Source: an uncultured Bacteroidales bacterium (lineage in GTDB: Bacteria > Bacteroidota > Bacteroidia > Bacteroidales > UBA932). From it: 64,000 bases of DNA. The notes beneath the pieces are model-generated. The model made no database searches and had not been told where the DNA came from. It saw nothing but the letters and a program-made list of their open reading frames with translations. Location: contig URCV01000002.1 of the NCBI GenBank assembly GCA_900546445.1, positions 1 through 64,000 on the forward strand. Direction: 5' to 3'. A program made the position numbers and the translations under genes. Positions 5,995-16,000 of the stretch are shown here, piece after piece; positions within the stretch are counted from its first letter, which is position 1; every line of letters starts with the position of its first letter.

Positions 5995-7866
5995 ATGGTT
6001 ATTTTCGATACAAGAACTATGCCCGTGCAGGTCTTGCAGGAATTTTGGGGCTACGAGTCGTTCAGACCGCTTCAGGAACAGATAATTAATTCCGTTCTCG
6101 AAGGGAATGATACTTTGGCACTAATGCCCACGGGAGGCGGAAAATCCATCTGCTTCCAAGTCCCGCAGCTGATGAAGGAAGGATTGGCATTAGTCATATC
6201 CCCGCTGGTCGCACTGATGAAGGATCAAGTGCAGAATCTCGCGGACAGGGGCATCAAGGCCATTTCCATCCACTCCGGCATGAGTCGAAGGGAGGTCGAT
6301 ATGGCCCTGAACAACGCCGCCTACGACGAGCAGGTCAAGTTCTTGTACGTGTCGCCCGAGCGATTGGCCACGAACCTGTTCTCTTCCTACCTCAATGTCT
6401 TGCCCATCAGTACGATAGTGGTAGATGAGGCGCACTGTATCTCGCAATGGGGCTACGACTTCCGCCCCGATTACCTGCAGATAGGCCAAATTCGCGAGCG
6501 GGTGGACGCGCCGGTATTGGCACTGACGGCCACTGCGACCCCACAGGTGTGCGAGGATATTATGGACAAATTGGCATTTAGGGACAGGGTGCTGTTCAAA
6601 TCCGACTTCGAGAGGGCCAATCTCAACTACATCGTCCGAGAGAGCGCCGACAAGATGGGCCAATTGCTCTCCGTATGCCGCGGCGTACCCGGGACCGGAA
6701 TCGTGTATATGAGGAATCGGGCCAAGTGTGAAGAGATGGCGGCCGCGCTGAAGGCTGCCGGAATCAGTGCCGACTTCTACCACGCCGGACTGCAATCGAT
6801 TTCGCGAAGTGAGAGACAGCAGGATTGGAAGAGCGGAAAGACCCGCGTGATGGTGTGCACGAACGCCTTCGGTATGGGCATCGACAAGCCCGACGTGCGA
6901 TTCGTGGTGCATCTGGACATACCGGACTCGCCGGAAGCCTACTTCCAGGAAGCCGGAAGAGCCGGTCGAGACGGAAAGACTGCCTATGCTGTACTCGTCT
7001 ATAACCGGCAGGATATCAGTAGGCTAAACCAGATGGTGGACCTCTCGTTCCCGCCGCTCGACTATGTGGAGGACATCTACCAGAAGATACATATCTTCTA
7101 CGAGATTCCCTACGAGCACGGGGAGGGAAGGGAATTGAAGTTTCATCTGGAAGACTTTTGTCGCCAATTTTCCCTGCAACGCGCGAAAACCCACTACGCC
7201 GTGCAGTATTTGGACAGGATAGGGCAGATTTCCTATAGCGAAGACGTCGAGATTCCCACGAGGGTGAAGATCATTCCCGACAGACAATCCCTTTACTCCA
7301 TAGAACTGCCTAATCCTCAGATGGTACGCCTTCTCGAACTGCTTATGAGGAACTACACCGGAATCTTTTCCTATGCCGTGCCTGTAGACGAGCAGTCTCT
7401 GGGAAGGAGCCTCGGACTTAGCGTGCCGCAACTGCGCGTGCTGCTCTACGAGACATCGCTGGAGCACGTCATAAAGTATATTCCTTGCGACGTAAGTACT
7501 GTGGTCTTCCTTCGCCATCCGCGATTAAGACCGGGCGACGTGGACCTTAAGCCTCTTTACTATAAGCGATTGAGGGAGGCGGCGCAGGAACGTGCCGCCC
7601 AGATGGAGCAGTATTGCACCTCGACGGACGAGTGTCGCTCCGCCCGACTGATACGCTATTTCGGACAGGAAGAAGTGCGCGACTGCGGGGTGTGCGATGT
7701 CTGCCGGGCACGAAAGGGGCGTGCACGGACTATTATTCGCGAATGGATGGGAGAGCATCCTGACTGGACGGAGCAGGAGCTTTTCGATTTTTTGAAAGAT
7801 CCGGCTTCGGGACTATCCCCTTCGGATGTGGAGATAGCCCGAGACCTGATAGATTCTACTTTGTAA
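5995..7866 (+). CDS. recQ: ATP-dependent DNA helicase RecQ
   Basis: The 623-residue protein is a 3'-5' superfamily 2 helicase that unwinds recombination and replication intermediates. The Q-type motif GYESFRPLQEQII is at residues ~19-31, Walker A MPTGGGKSICFQ at ~44-55, DEAH with the aromatic-rich loop DEAHCISQWGYDFRPDY at ~144-160, and motif VI EAGRAGRDG further on. Four zinc-binding cysteines of the RecQ-Ct domain are present at about 541-570 (CTSTDEC, CGVCDVC). There is no clear HRDC domain, so it is a short RecQ. Either ATG (MVIFDT or MPVQVL) could be the start. Its end overlaps the convergent M3 peptidase gene by 11 bases. Confidence 0.95.
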   Translation: MVIFDTRTMPVQVLQEFWGYESFRPLQEQIINSVLEGNDTLALMPTGGGKSICFQVPQLMKEGLALVISPLVALMKDQVQNLADRGIKAISIHSGMSRREVDMALNNAAYDEQVKFLYVSPERLATNLFSSYLNVLPISTIVVDEAHCISQWGYDFRPDYLQIGQIRERVDAPVLALTATATPQVCEDIMDKLAFRDRVLFKSDFERANLNYIVRESADKMGQLLSVCRGVPGTGIVYMRNRAKCEEMAAALKAAGISADFYHAGLQSISRSERQQDWKSGKTRVMVCTNAFGMGIDKPDVRFVVHLDIPDSPEAYFQEAGRAGRDGKTAYAVLVYNRQDISRLNQMVDLSFPPLDYVEDIYQKIHIFYEIPYEHGEGRELKFHLEDFCRQFSLQRAKTHYAVQYLDRIGQISYSEDVEIPTRVKIIPDRQSLYSIELPNPQMVRLLELLMRNYTGIFSYAVPVDEQSLGRSLGLSVPQLRVLLYETSLEHVIKYIPCDVSTVVFLRHPRLRPGDVDLKPLYYKRLREAAQERAAQMEQYCTSTDECRSARLIRYFGQEEVRDCGVCDVCRARKGRARTIIREWMGEHPDWTEQELFDFLKDPASGLSPSDVEIARDLIDSTL

Positions 7867-9934
7867 TTCCTAATTTGCGCAAGAGGGCACCTACCTCAGG
7901 GTCGTGACCACGGAAGTTCCTGAACATAACTGCAGGGTCTTCGGTGTTACCGCGGCTCAGGATGTTCTTTCTAAAGCTCTCTGCGACTTCAGGGTTGAAG
8001 ATGCCCTTTTCCTCGAAGAGTGAGAATGCGTCGGCTTCGAGCACCTCGCTCCATTTGTAGGAATAGTATCCGGCAGCGTATTGGCCCGTAAAGATGTGGG
8101 TGAAGGATGTGGAAATGCAGGTTCCGGGCACCTCGGGGAAGACGGCCACTTTCTTCAGTGTCTGAGTCTCATATCCTATCACGTCCGTGACATTCAATGC
8201 GCTAAGGTGGTTCCACGCCATATCGAGAATGCCGAAATGGAGCTGACGCACCTGGAGATAGGCTGAGTTATAGTTCTTCGTGGTGCGAATCTTCTCGATG
8301 AGCTCGTCAGGAATCACTTCTCCGCTCTGATAGTGACGGGCAAATCCCTGCAGGAACTCTTTCTCGTAAGCCCAGTTCTCCATAAACTGCGATGGCAATT
8401 CCACGAAGTCGGTAGACACGTTAGTCGTGTTGAGACTTTCGTAGCGACCCTCGCTGAGCATAGCGTGAAGGCTGTGACCGAACTCGTGAAGCAGGGTGCA
8501 CAACTCGTCGTGGGTGATTAGGGACGGAGCGCTGGCAGTAGGCTTGGTGAAATTAGTCACCATACTTACGAACGGTCTGTGCTCTTCGCCGTTCTCGTAG
8601 CTAAGCCCCTGGAATTCAGTCATCCAAGCACCACCTCTTTTAGAAGCGCGAGGGAAGAAGTCGGCATAGAAGAGAGCCTTGTGGACTCCGTTCCTGTCCT
8701 TTACGTCGTAGACACGTACGTCCTTATGATATACAGGAAGGTCGCTGCGCTCCTCGAATTGGAGTCCGTAGAGCCTGCCTGCCAGTGAGAAAGCGGCGTT
8801 AATGCAGCTGTCCAGATTAAAGTAAGGCTTGAGTTCCAGCTCGTTGAAGGCGTAGTGTGCGTTTTTGTATTTTTCGCTCCAGAAAGAGAAGTCCCAGGCC
8901 TGGAGCTCCTTGCCTTCGTAGCCGTGTGCGCGGGCGAAGTCCCTTATGCGAGCCACTTCCTTTCTGGCCACCGGAAGAGATGGGGTAAGCAATTCGTTTA
9001 GGAAATGCTCCACCTCGGCAGGAGTCTTTATCATTCTCTCCTCGAGAACGTAGTCGGCGTAGGTCTCGTAGCCCAGGAGGTGAGCAATCTTGATTCGTAA
9101 ATCGGTGATTTCGAGAACGGTGGAGGTGTTGTCGAATTCTCCTGAAGTAGCGCGTGTGGAGTAGGCGAGATACATCTTCTTCCTAAGGTCGCTTCTCTCG
9201 CTGAAACGCAGGAACGGACCATACATAGGATATGACAAATCGAATGACCACCCTGATTCACCGTGCTGGGCAGCGGTTTCCTTAGCCTGTTCCACTAAGA
9301 AGTCCGGGAGTCCTGCGAGGTCTTTCTCGTCGGTGACGTTCAGACGGTAAGCATTGTTAGCCGCGAGCACGTTCTTAGAGAAGCGAAGCTGGGCGAGGGA
9401 AAGCTTTTCCTTAAGCTCGCTCATCTGCGCCTTGTCCGCATCGCTGAGGAGCGCACCTCCGCGCACGAAAGACTTATAGGTCTTCTCCAGAAGGCGTCTC
9501 TGGTCCTGCTCCAGTCCCTCAGGATGTTCGTACACTTCCTTTACTCTGTCGAAAAGAGCAGGGTTCAAGTTTACGAACATAGAGTACTCGTTCAGAAGCG
9601 GAGTCACGTCTTCGGCTATCTGCTGGAGCTCCTCCGAAGAGTCCGCCTCCATTACGTTAAAGAAGATTCCTGACACCCTGTCTAAGGTCTTTCCGCTATT
9701 CTCGAGGGCGAGAATGGTATTCTCGAAGGTAGGTCTGTCCGGATTCTCCACGATGGCGGTAACCTCCGATTTGGCCTCCTCTATGCCTTTACGGAAGGCA
9801 GGCATATAGTGTTCTGTCTTTATCTTGTCGAATTCCGGTGCGCCGTATTCCAGGGACGACTCCCTGAGAAGCGGGTTTGTATTACAAGCGCTCATAGCTA
9901 AAATAAGAGTTGATGCAAGTGTGATTTGTTTCAT
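7856..9934 (-). CDS. M3 family zinc metallopeptidase (dipeptidyl carboxypeptidase-like), lipoprotein
   Basis: The 692-residue product belongs to the thimet oligopeptidase/Dcp family: the zinc motif HEFGH is at ~483-487 in LLHEFGHSLHAML, and DFVELPSQFMENW follows as in Dcp. It should remove C-terminal dipeptides from small peptides. Unlike the cytosolic enterobacterial enzyme it begins with a type II signal peptide whose lipobox is AMSAC (Cys16), so it is probably anchored in the envelope and acts on periplasmic or scavenged peptides. It is the last gene of a leftward operon, 4 bases behind the metallo-beta-lactamase-fold gene. Confidence 0.92.
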   Translation of the reverse strand: MKQITLASTLILAMSACNTNPLLRESSLEYGAPEFDKIKTEHYMPAFRKGIEEAKSEVTAIVENPDRPTFENTILALENSGKTLDRVSGIFFNVMEADSSEELQQIAEDVTPLLNEYSMFVNLNPALFDRVKEVYEHPEGLEQDQRRLLEKTYKSFVRGGALLSDADKAQMSELKEKLSLAQLRFSKNVLAANNAYRLNVTDEKDLAGLPDFLVEQAKETAAQHGESGWSFDLSYPMYGPFLRFSERSDLRKKMYLAYSTRATSGEFDNTSTVLEITDLRIKIAHLLGYETYADYVLEERMIKTPAEVEHFLNELLTPSLPVARKEVARIRDFARAHGYEGKELQAWDFSFWSEKYKNAHYAFNELELKPYFNLDSCINAAFSLAGRLYGLQFEERSDLPVYHKDVRVYDVKDRNGVHKALFYADFFPRASKRGGAWMTEFQGLSYENGEEHRPFVSMVTNFTKPTASAPSLITHDELCTLLHEFGHSLHAMLSEGRYESLNTTNVSTDFVELPSQFMENWAYEKEFLQGFARHYQSGEVIPDELIEKIRTTKNYNSAYLQVRQLHFGILDMAWNHLSALNVTDVIGYETQTLKKVAVFPEVPGTCISTSFTHIFTGQYAAGYYSYKWSEVLEADAFSLFEEKGIFNPEVAESFRKNILSRGNTEDPAVMFRNFRGHDPEVGALLRKLGITK

Positions 9935-9938
9935 AATT

Positions 9939-10808
9939 CTATTCTGATTCTATCGTTAATCCGTCGTATGCTGCGTGTATGCCCTCCGGAAGCAGTGTCT
10001 CCAGCTGTACGTGGGTACCCAGCGCGTGGGCCAAGTGGGTAAGATAGGTATCCTTCGCACCTATCCTTCGCGCCATCTCTATGGCCTGCTCGAGATTGAA
10101 ATGCGAGTGGTGAGGCTTGAACCCCACGCAGTTAAGCGTCACGGCGCTGAGTCCGCGAAGCTTTTCGAGCTCGCTGTCGTCCATGGTCTTGAAATCCGTG
10201 ATATAGGCTATGTCTCCGAACCTGAATCCCAGCACCGAGAAAGTCTTTTCGGCATCATGATACCCCTGAATGGGAATCACCTCCACGCTTTGTCTCACGG
10301 GAGAGGTGAGTTCGGGCCTTTCCTTATGGTATCCCACTCCGCTTACCCATACTAATCGCGGAAGGGTGTCGTTAGGCTCCACCATAAATGGAGTGTGCCC
10401 GTCTATCCTCTTTATGCCCCATTCCGGTACGCCTGGGTAGTGGTGCTCCGTAAATGCGTAGCTGTATTCCTTTTTCAGGGAATTTTCCACATACTCCTCG
10501 CAATAGATGTTTATGGGCTTGTGCTCCAGAAGGTTGAACGAACGCAGGTCGTCCATTCCTCCGGTGTGGTCCTTATGGCTATGCGTGAGCAGCACCGCGT
10601 CGAGGTGCTGCACGTCTTCGCGAAGCATCTGTATCCTGAAATCCGGACCGCAATCCACGAGTATGGTAATGTCTCCGTATTTGACTAAGGCAGAAGAGCG
10701 AAACCTGTTGTCCTTAGGGTCCCGACTCTTGCACACTTCGCACTCGCAGCCTATGACAGGAATGCCCTGCGACGTGCCCGTTCCTAAAAATGTCAATTGG
10801 GTTTTCAT
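9939..10808 (-). CDS. Metallo-beta-lactamase-fold hydrolase (PhnP/phosphodiesterase-like)
   Basis: A 289-residue MBL-fold protein with the HSHKDH metal motif at about 76-81, preceded by the glycine-rich FLGTGTSQGIP start typical of PhnP and RNase Z-like phosphodiesterases, and a CECEVC pair near the N-terminus as in PhnP, where cysteines bind a structural zinc. Members hydrolyse phosphodiesters such as cyclic phosphates; no phosphonate genes are nearby, so the substrate is open. It overlaps mtaB by 4 bases and shares its transcript with tRNA-modification and folate genes. Confidence 0.88.
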   Translation of the reverse strand: MKTQLTFLGTGTSQGIPVIGCECEVCKSRDPKDNRFRSSALVKYGDITILVDCGPDFRIQMLREDVQHLDAVLLTHSHKDHTGGMDDLRSFNLLEHKPINIYCEEYVENSLKKEYSYAFTEHHYPGVPEWGIKRIDGHTPFMVEPNDTLPRLVWVSGVGYHKERPELTSPVRQSVEVIPIQGYHDAEKTFSVLGFRFGDIAYITDFKTMDDSELEKLRGLSAVTLNCVGFKPHHSHFNLEQAIEMARRIGAKDTYLTHLAHALGTHVQLETLLPEGIHAAYDGLTIESE

Positions 10809-12037
10809 AATGTAACCTCCACTATCTTTCCTACCAGGGAAGGGTCGTAATCGCGGCTTACTCTCACGTAGTTACCCGAATAACCTCCCATCTTCCCGTC
10901 TTTTTCCTTCGATTCGAAAAGCACGAGGGCCTTTTTCCCCTTTTGGGATTCCACGAACTCCTCGTGAAGCTTAGCGCATAGTTCCTCGAGCACGGCCACC
11001 CTGTGTTTCTTCACCTCCTCGCTCACTTGGCCGTCCATCTCTGCGGCAGGAGTTCCCGGTCTGCGCGAATAAGGGAAAATGTGCAGGAACGCCGGATGAA
11101 TCTCCTTCAGGAAGGCATAAGTCTTCTCGAAAAGTTCCTCGGTCTCTCCCGGAAGGCCTACCATAATGTCTATTCCTATGAACACTCCATCGCCCAATTT
11201 CTCTCTCAGCGTATCTATTTTGTGTTTGAAGAATTCGGTGGTATAGTGCCTTCCCATAGCCTCCAAAATCTCGTCGCAGCCCACCTGAAGCGGGATATGA
11301 AAATGAGGCTGAATCTTACTTCCGCTTGCTATCCAGTCGATTATCTCGTCGCTTAAGAGATTGGGCTCTATGCTAGAAATGCGATACCTCTCGATGCCCT
11401 CGACCCTGTCCAGCGCTTTCAGCAGGTCCAGGAAGGTCTCGCCCGTGCTTCTGCCGAAATCGCCCGTATTCACCCCAGTGATGACCACTTCCTTCACCCC
11501 GAGCGCCGCGATTTCCTCTGCCATCCGGACACATTCGCAGATGGGAATGTTCCTGCTGTCTCCTCGGGCCAATGGCACCGTGCAATACCTGCAGTGGTTG
11601 TCGCAACCGTCCTGCACCTTGAGGAAGCTCCTGGTCCTCTCGCCGCTGCTATAGGCTCCGAAGGTCTCCTCGGGCTCTGCGGGAGTGCTTTCTTTCAGGC
11701 CAATCCCTTCGAGGACGTCGGGCACTATCCGGGACTTTTCCTTGCATCCGAACACTTTCCACACGCCTTCGATTTTCGATATTTCCTCTTTTCTGAGCTC
11801 GGCGCTGCATCCGCACACGACTATGCGTGCCTGTGGCGAACGCCTGTGCATCTTCCTTATGAGGTTACGCGACTTCGAGTCGGAAGTGGCTGTGACGGAA
11901 CAGGTGTTTATAAGGTATATGTCCGCTTCTCCGGAAGGCGAGGCCACTTCGAGTCCTGCCTTTCGGAAATCTCTTTCGTATGTAGATGTCTCGGCGTAGT
12001 TCAGCTTGCAGCCGAGGGTCAAGAATGCTATTTTCAT
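10805..12037 (-). CDS. mtaB: tRNA t6A37 methylthiotransferase MtaB
   Basis: The 410-residue radical-SAM enzyme adds a methylthio group to N6-threonylcarbamoyladenosine at position 37 of ANN-decoding tRNAs. The N-terminal UPF0004 domain supplies cluster-binding Cys10, Cys46 and a Cys at ~75-77 (CGCS), and the radical-SAM CxxxCxxC is CDNHCRYC at 145-152. The short C-terminus with a TRAM-like end fits the MtaB subgroup rather than MiaB or RimO. The t6A precursor is made by TsaD, encoded divergently from the head of this operon at 17617, so two steps of the same modification lie within 6 kb. Overlaps folB by 4 bases. Confidence 0.92.
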   Translation of the reverse strand: MKIAFLTLGCKLNYAETSTYERDFRKAGLEVASPSGEADIYLINTCSVTATSDSKSRNLIRKMHRRSPQARIVVCGCSAELRKEEISKIEGVWKVFGCKEKSRIVPDVLEGIGLKESTPAEPEETFGAYSSGERTRSFLKVQDGCDNHCRYCTVPLARGDSRNIPICECVRMAEEIAALGVKEVVITGVNTGDFGRSTGETFLDLLKALDRVEGIERYRISSIEPNLLSDEIIDWIASGSKIQPHFHIPLQVGCDEILEAMGRHYTTEFFKHKIDTLREKLGDGVFIGIDIMVGLPGETEELFEKTYAFLKEIHPAFLHIFPYSRRPGTPAAEMDGQVSEEVKKHRVAVLEELCAKLHEEFVESQKGKKALVLFESKEKDGKMGGYSGNYVRVSRDYDPSLVGKIVEVTL

Positions 12038-12387
12038 CTGCTGATGGTGATTTTAGCCCTGTCTGCAGGACCGCTTACCGGCGGATGGAGTTTCGACAGG
12101 CTTATGCTGAAGTGCTCCAGCTCCGGGAAATTCTTTTCCAAGGCTTGGAAGATTCTGGCGCCTACGTTTTCTATGAGGTTTGACGGGATTTTCATCTCGG
12201 CCTCTATTATCTGATAGACTATGCCGTAGTCTATGGCGTGCTTGATGTTGTCGGTGGCTAGGACCCGGTCCAGCTCGACCTCCGCGCTGAAGTCCACTAT
12301 GTATTGAGTGCCTTTTTCCCTTTCGAAGTCATAGCATCCGTGAAAGGCGTGGAAGGTCATTCCGAGTAATTCTAGGGTTCCTTTCAT
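12034..12387 (-). CDS. folB: Dihydroneopterin aldolase
   Basis: The 117-residue protein converts 7,8-dihydroneopterin to 6-hydroxymethyl-dihydropterin in folate synthesis. GMTFHAFHGCYDFEREKG near the N-terminus carries the substrate-binding HG and E residues, DYGIVYQ and NLIENVGARI follow, and SLSKLHPP holds the conserved C-terminal lysine. I set the start at 12387, where ATG overlaps the stop of the preceding gene as ATGA; the longer frame would add 19 untypical residues inside that gene. Other folate genes in the window are folD and folC, at distant sites. Confidence 0.93.
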   Translation of the reverse strand: MKGTLELLGMTFHAFHGCYDFEREKGTQYIVDFSAEVELDRVLATDNIKHAIDYGIVYQIIEAEMKIPSNLIENVGARIFQALEKNFPELEHFSISLSKLHPPVSGPADRAKITISR

Positions 12388-13091
12388 TTCAATATTAAGA
12401 AGACTGTGGGTTGTTTGCCTATGGTGAGCCTTTCCTTTTTCCATTCTTGGGCGCTCAGCGTCTTGATGTATTGCTGCTCGGAGGTGAGGTTCACCGCCAC
12501 GCAGAGTTTCGTGTCGGGACTTAGGCAGGCTATGAAGTCCGTGAGCAAAGTGTCGCTGCGATAGGGCGTTTCTATGAAAATTTGCGTCTGGTTGAGGCTC
12601 GACGACATCTTTTCCGCGTCACGGATGGCGGCGCGGCGCTGGTCGGCCTTTGCGGGGAGGTACCCCCGGAACGCGAACGACTGCCCGTTGAGGCCACTGC
12701 CCATCAGCGCGAGCATCAGCGACGAAGGACCGACCAGCGGGCACACCTGAATGGTGTGCCGGTGGCAAAGTGCCACCAGCGCCGCCCCCGGATCTGCTAC
12801 GGCAGGTAATCCGGCCTCACTGATAAGACCCACGTCCTTTCCATCCTCGAAAAGATCCAACATCTTTTCTATCTGCTCAGGCTGCGTATGCTCATTGAGC
12901 TCCACGAAAGTAAGCTCGTCTATATGCCCCTTGAGCCCCGCTCTCGAAAGATAACGCCTCACCGTGCGCTCCTCCTCCACCACATATCTGTCTATGCGAT
13001 GCAAAAGCTCAAGCGTAGGCTCAGGTATGACCTCTCTCGGGTCGCTCTCGCTAAGCGGCGAGGGAATCAAATATAATTTTCCTTTACTCAT
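12384..13091 (-). CDS. RsmI-like SAM-dependent methyltransferase (tetrapyrrole methylase fold)
   Basis: The 235-residue protein has the tetrapyrrole-methylase fold of RsmI, the enzyme for 2'-O-methylation of C1402 in 16S rRNA: LYLIPSPL at the start, VGLISEAGLPAVADPGA in the middle, PLVGPSSLMLALMGSG, and FIETPYRSDTLL. It is shorter than E. coli RsmI and lacks its C-terminal extension, as is common for the Bacteroidota version, so the exact target is inferred from the family. Overlaps tamB by 8 bases and folB by 4. Confidence 0.85.
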   Translation of the reverse strand: MSKGKLYLIPSPLSESDPREVIPEPTLELLHRIDRYVVEEERTVRRYLSRAGLKGHIDELTFVELNEHTQPEQIEKMLDLFEDGKDVGLISEAGLPAVADPGAALVALCHRHTIQVCPLVGPSSLMLALMGSGLNGQSFAFRGYLPAKADQRRAAIRDAEKMSSSLNQTQIFIETPYRSDTLLTDFIACLSPDTKLCVAVNLTSEQQYIKTLSAQEWKKERLTIGKQPTVFLILK

Positions 13092-16000
13092 TCTTTATCA
13101 CAAGAGTCTTGTTAGGGACTTTCTCCACATCCTTCTCCTCCTCTTCCTTCTTGAAAAGCCTTCTCAGATACGAGCGTAAGCTGTCGTACTCCTTCTGGTA
13201 AGATACACCTATGCCGTTTCTCTGGCTGTTGTCGAGATAATTGGTATAGTCATCGGCCGAATGCGAGAAGATGTTTAGTCTGAATCGTCCGTCCTTATTC
13301 AACTTTACGTTTATGTCCAAATCGCCCACGACGTTCTCATCGCTCGTAGAACTGAACTTGCGGTTGCCCACCGAACCGTTCACCGACACCATGTTGTCGA
13401 AGAGCTGAGTAGACACCGCGACGTCCATCACGTCGTTACCCACCTCGTTCTGTTGGTAGCTAAGACCCAAGTCCAAAGGTATGTTCAGCTTCTGCAGCAC
13501 CGCATTCAGCTGCCCCGACATTATGGACGCGAGGTTACTGTAGATGAAGTTCGAACTGCTGTTACTGTTGTTTACGATACCGCTTTGGGTTCCCGGCATG
13601 AATCCTCCCAGGACTACCAGTGCGAGGAACTGTCGAGACACCTTGTCCTCAGTGCTCAATTCGCTCTCCACCAGAGACTTCGTGCTCGGGTCGAGGTCCG
13701 GAATGTCTATCGAGAATCCTAATGAAGGATTACGCAGCTTGTCCGAAATCTTCAAGTTGCAGTTCACGAGCCTTCTCGTGGAAACCGAGGTCGTGTCCGA
13801 AATCAGCGGACCGAGCGAGGTCTTCAGGGAGTATCGTGCGTCTATGTTCAATTCCGTATCCAACACATCGCCCGCGAAAGTGAGCGAGCTGCCGCTTTCT
13901 ATGTTGAAATCCTTGCTTATCAGCGAACTGAGTGTGGCGAAGTGGTACTTTCCTTCCGTGATGTTATAGTTTCCTCCCAGCGAGATGTTGCCCGTGGTGG
14001 TGTTAGCGTCGGCTGTGATTACGCCATCGCCCGAGATGCTGAGTGCGTTGCTGCCTTCCTTGTCCAGGGCTGCCACTATCGAAAGTCCCGGATTCACGGT
14101 CATACGACACTTGGCCTCCAGCTTGGAGTGCGATGTTCCCACTTTATGTATGGCGCTGGTGGAGAACTCGTCGGTTTCTTCTTGCTCCTCTTCCGGTTCC
14201 TTGAACTGGAGAAGTCCTCCTGAGTTCTGCACTCCTGCCGAGATGGCTACATTTATCTTACCCGTACCGGAATTGGCTATGTCGGCATCGAGAAGCAAGT
14301 TCGACATATCCGGTCCCGACAGGCGTATGTTTCCATCGAGGGCCAGCGTTCCGTAGTAGTCGCTGCTGCCCGAGTTCTTGTCCAGCACGCTGAGTCCGTC
14401 GAGGCGAAGCGTCAGGTCAGGCACCTTTCCGCTGAGCGTGGCGCTGCCTTTCTTCCCGTCACGTATGTCGATTCTGTCCACGATGAGGTTTTCCTGCTCG
14501 TAGCGCATACGTCCGTTAAGCGTATAGGTTACTCCTGTAGGCACCAATCCCACGCGTAGGTTCGTAAGGGACAGGCCGTTACTCTGTACCGAGATGTGGT
14601 CCAGAGGACCGCTCGCATTCACTTTTCCGTCCACGGCTCCGTCCAGAAGGAAGCAAATCCCCGTCAGGGCAGGCTGTATGACGTTAGGGTTGAACGAGTT
14701 GAGCGAGAGTCTCGCGTTCAGGTAGTTGGACAGGGCATTGTACGAGCCGTCCATCTTTATCGCGTAGTCCTTTTCGGATATGCCATTGGTCAGGGTGAAC
14801 TTGAAGAGGTCGTCCTCGTCGTCGAGGTGGGCCGTAAGGTGGATGTTGCCCGCATGGGCCCGTCCTATTCCCAGATCCGGGCACAGCAGCTCGGCCATTA
14901 GTCCGGCATTGGTGCTCGAAGGACTGCTTAAATAGACGAATCCGTCCAGCGAACCGGACAGCGGCATATCGGAGCTCAGGAAGATATTGGCCGTGGACAG
15001 GTCTATGTCCTTTAGCTTCAAGGCCAGCGTCGAAGGTGTGGTCCCGCTCACGCCGCCGCTTATCATTATCTGCTGCTTTCCGTTAGATAGCAGGAAGTCA
15101 CTTATCGTAAGGTTCTTCGGGCGGTAGGTGATTTGCGGCTGCGAGAAGCTCCATCTCTGTCCGTTCATCATCACGCTCGAACTTTCTATCTCGTTCTCTA
15201 TGTGGATGTCTCCGTTCTCTTCGCGACTGAAGATGGTGCTCAGGTTAATATCCATCGAGATGTCCTTATCCAGCAGTCTTCCTACCTTGAGGGTGGTGAG
15301 CGCCGTGTTGTTCCCTGCGTTTATGCTCAGGGTGGCGTTCTGGGCGCTAAGCTTGTCATGCGAGGCTCCCTGCACGCTTACATGCGCCTGCACGGCGCCT
15401 TTCGACGAATTTACGCTGCCTTCGAGGCCTTTGAGTATGGATTTGTTCACCTTTATTCCCTTAGATGAGAATTGGGCTACGAGGGTGGAGTCCTTCTTAA
15501 GTCTTACGTAACCTTGCGTGCCGGGGGCTATCTTTATGTCCTTATGCAGGAAACTCAATGCCTCCTTGGTATCCTTCACGTAGAAGGACGCGTCGAAGTA
15601 ACGTCCGTCCCATCGCGGCGAATAAGTTAGAAGGGCCGGGACGGAAATGCCGGCAGTCGAGGCAAGTATAGGGTCCGTAAGGGTGGATAGGTCAGGGTCT
15701 CCCGCGTAGGAGAAGTCCGCAAATGCCGAGCGCAGGTTCATCCTTATCTTGTCCTGCTCCATCACCGAGGCGAACAGGATGTCGCCTATGTTATGCTTTC
15801 CGTCTTCGTCCGCATAGGTGAGTTTCGAGATGGTCGCATCTCCTATGAGCACTCCTCCGTCTGTCTTTCGGAAGTTTATGTTCATCATAGCCGATACCGT
15901 GGAGGTAGGGCTTTTCTTGTCTATGTTAAGCGCCGCCAAATCGGCATAGCCCAGGAGCAGGTTGAACTTGTAGATGGAGTTGCTGCTCTTTGCCGACAGC

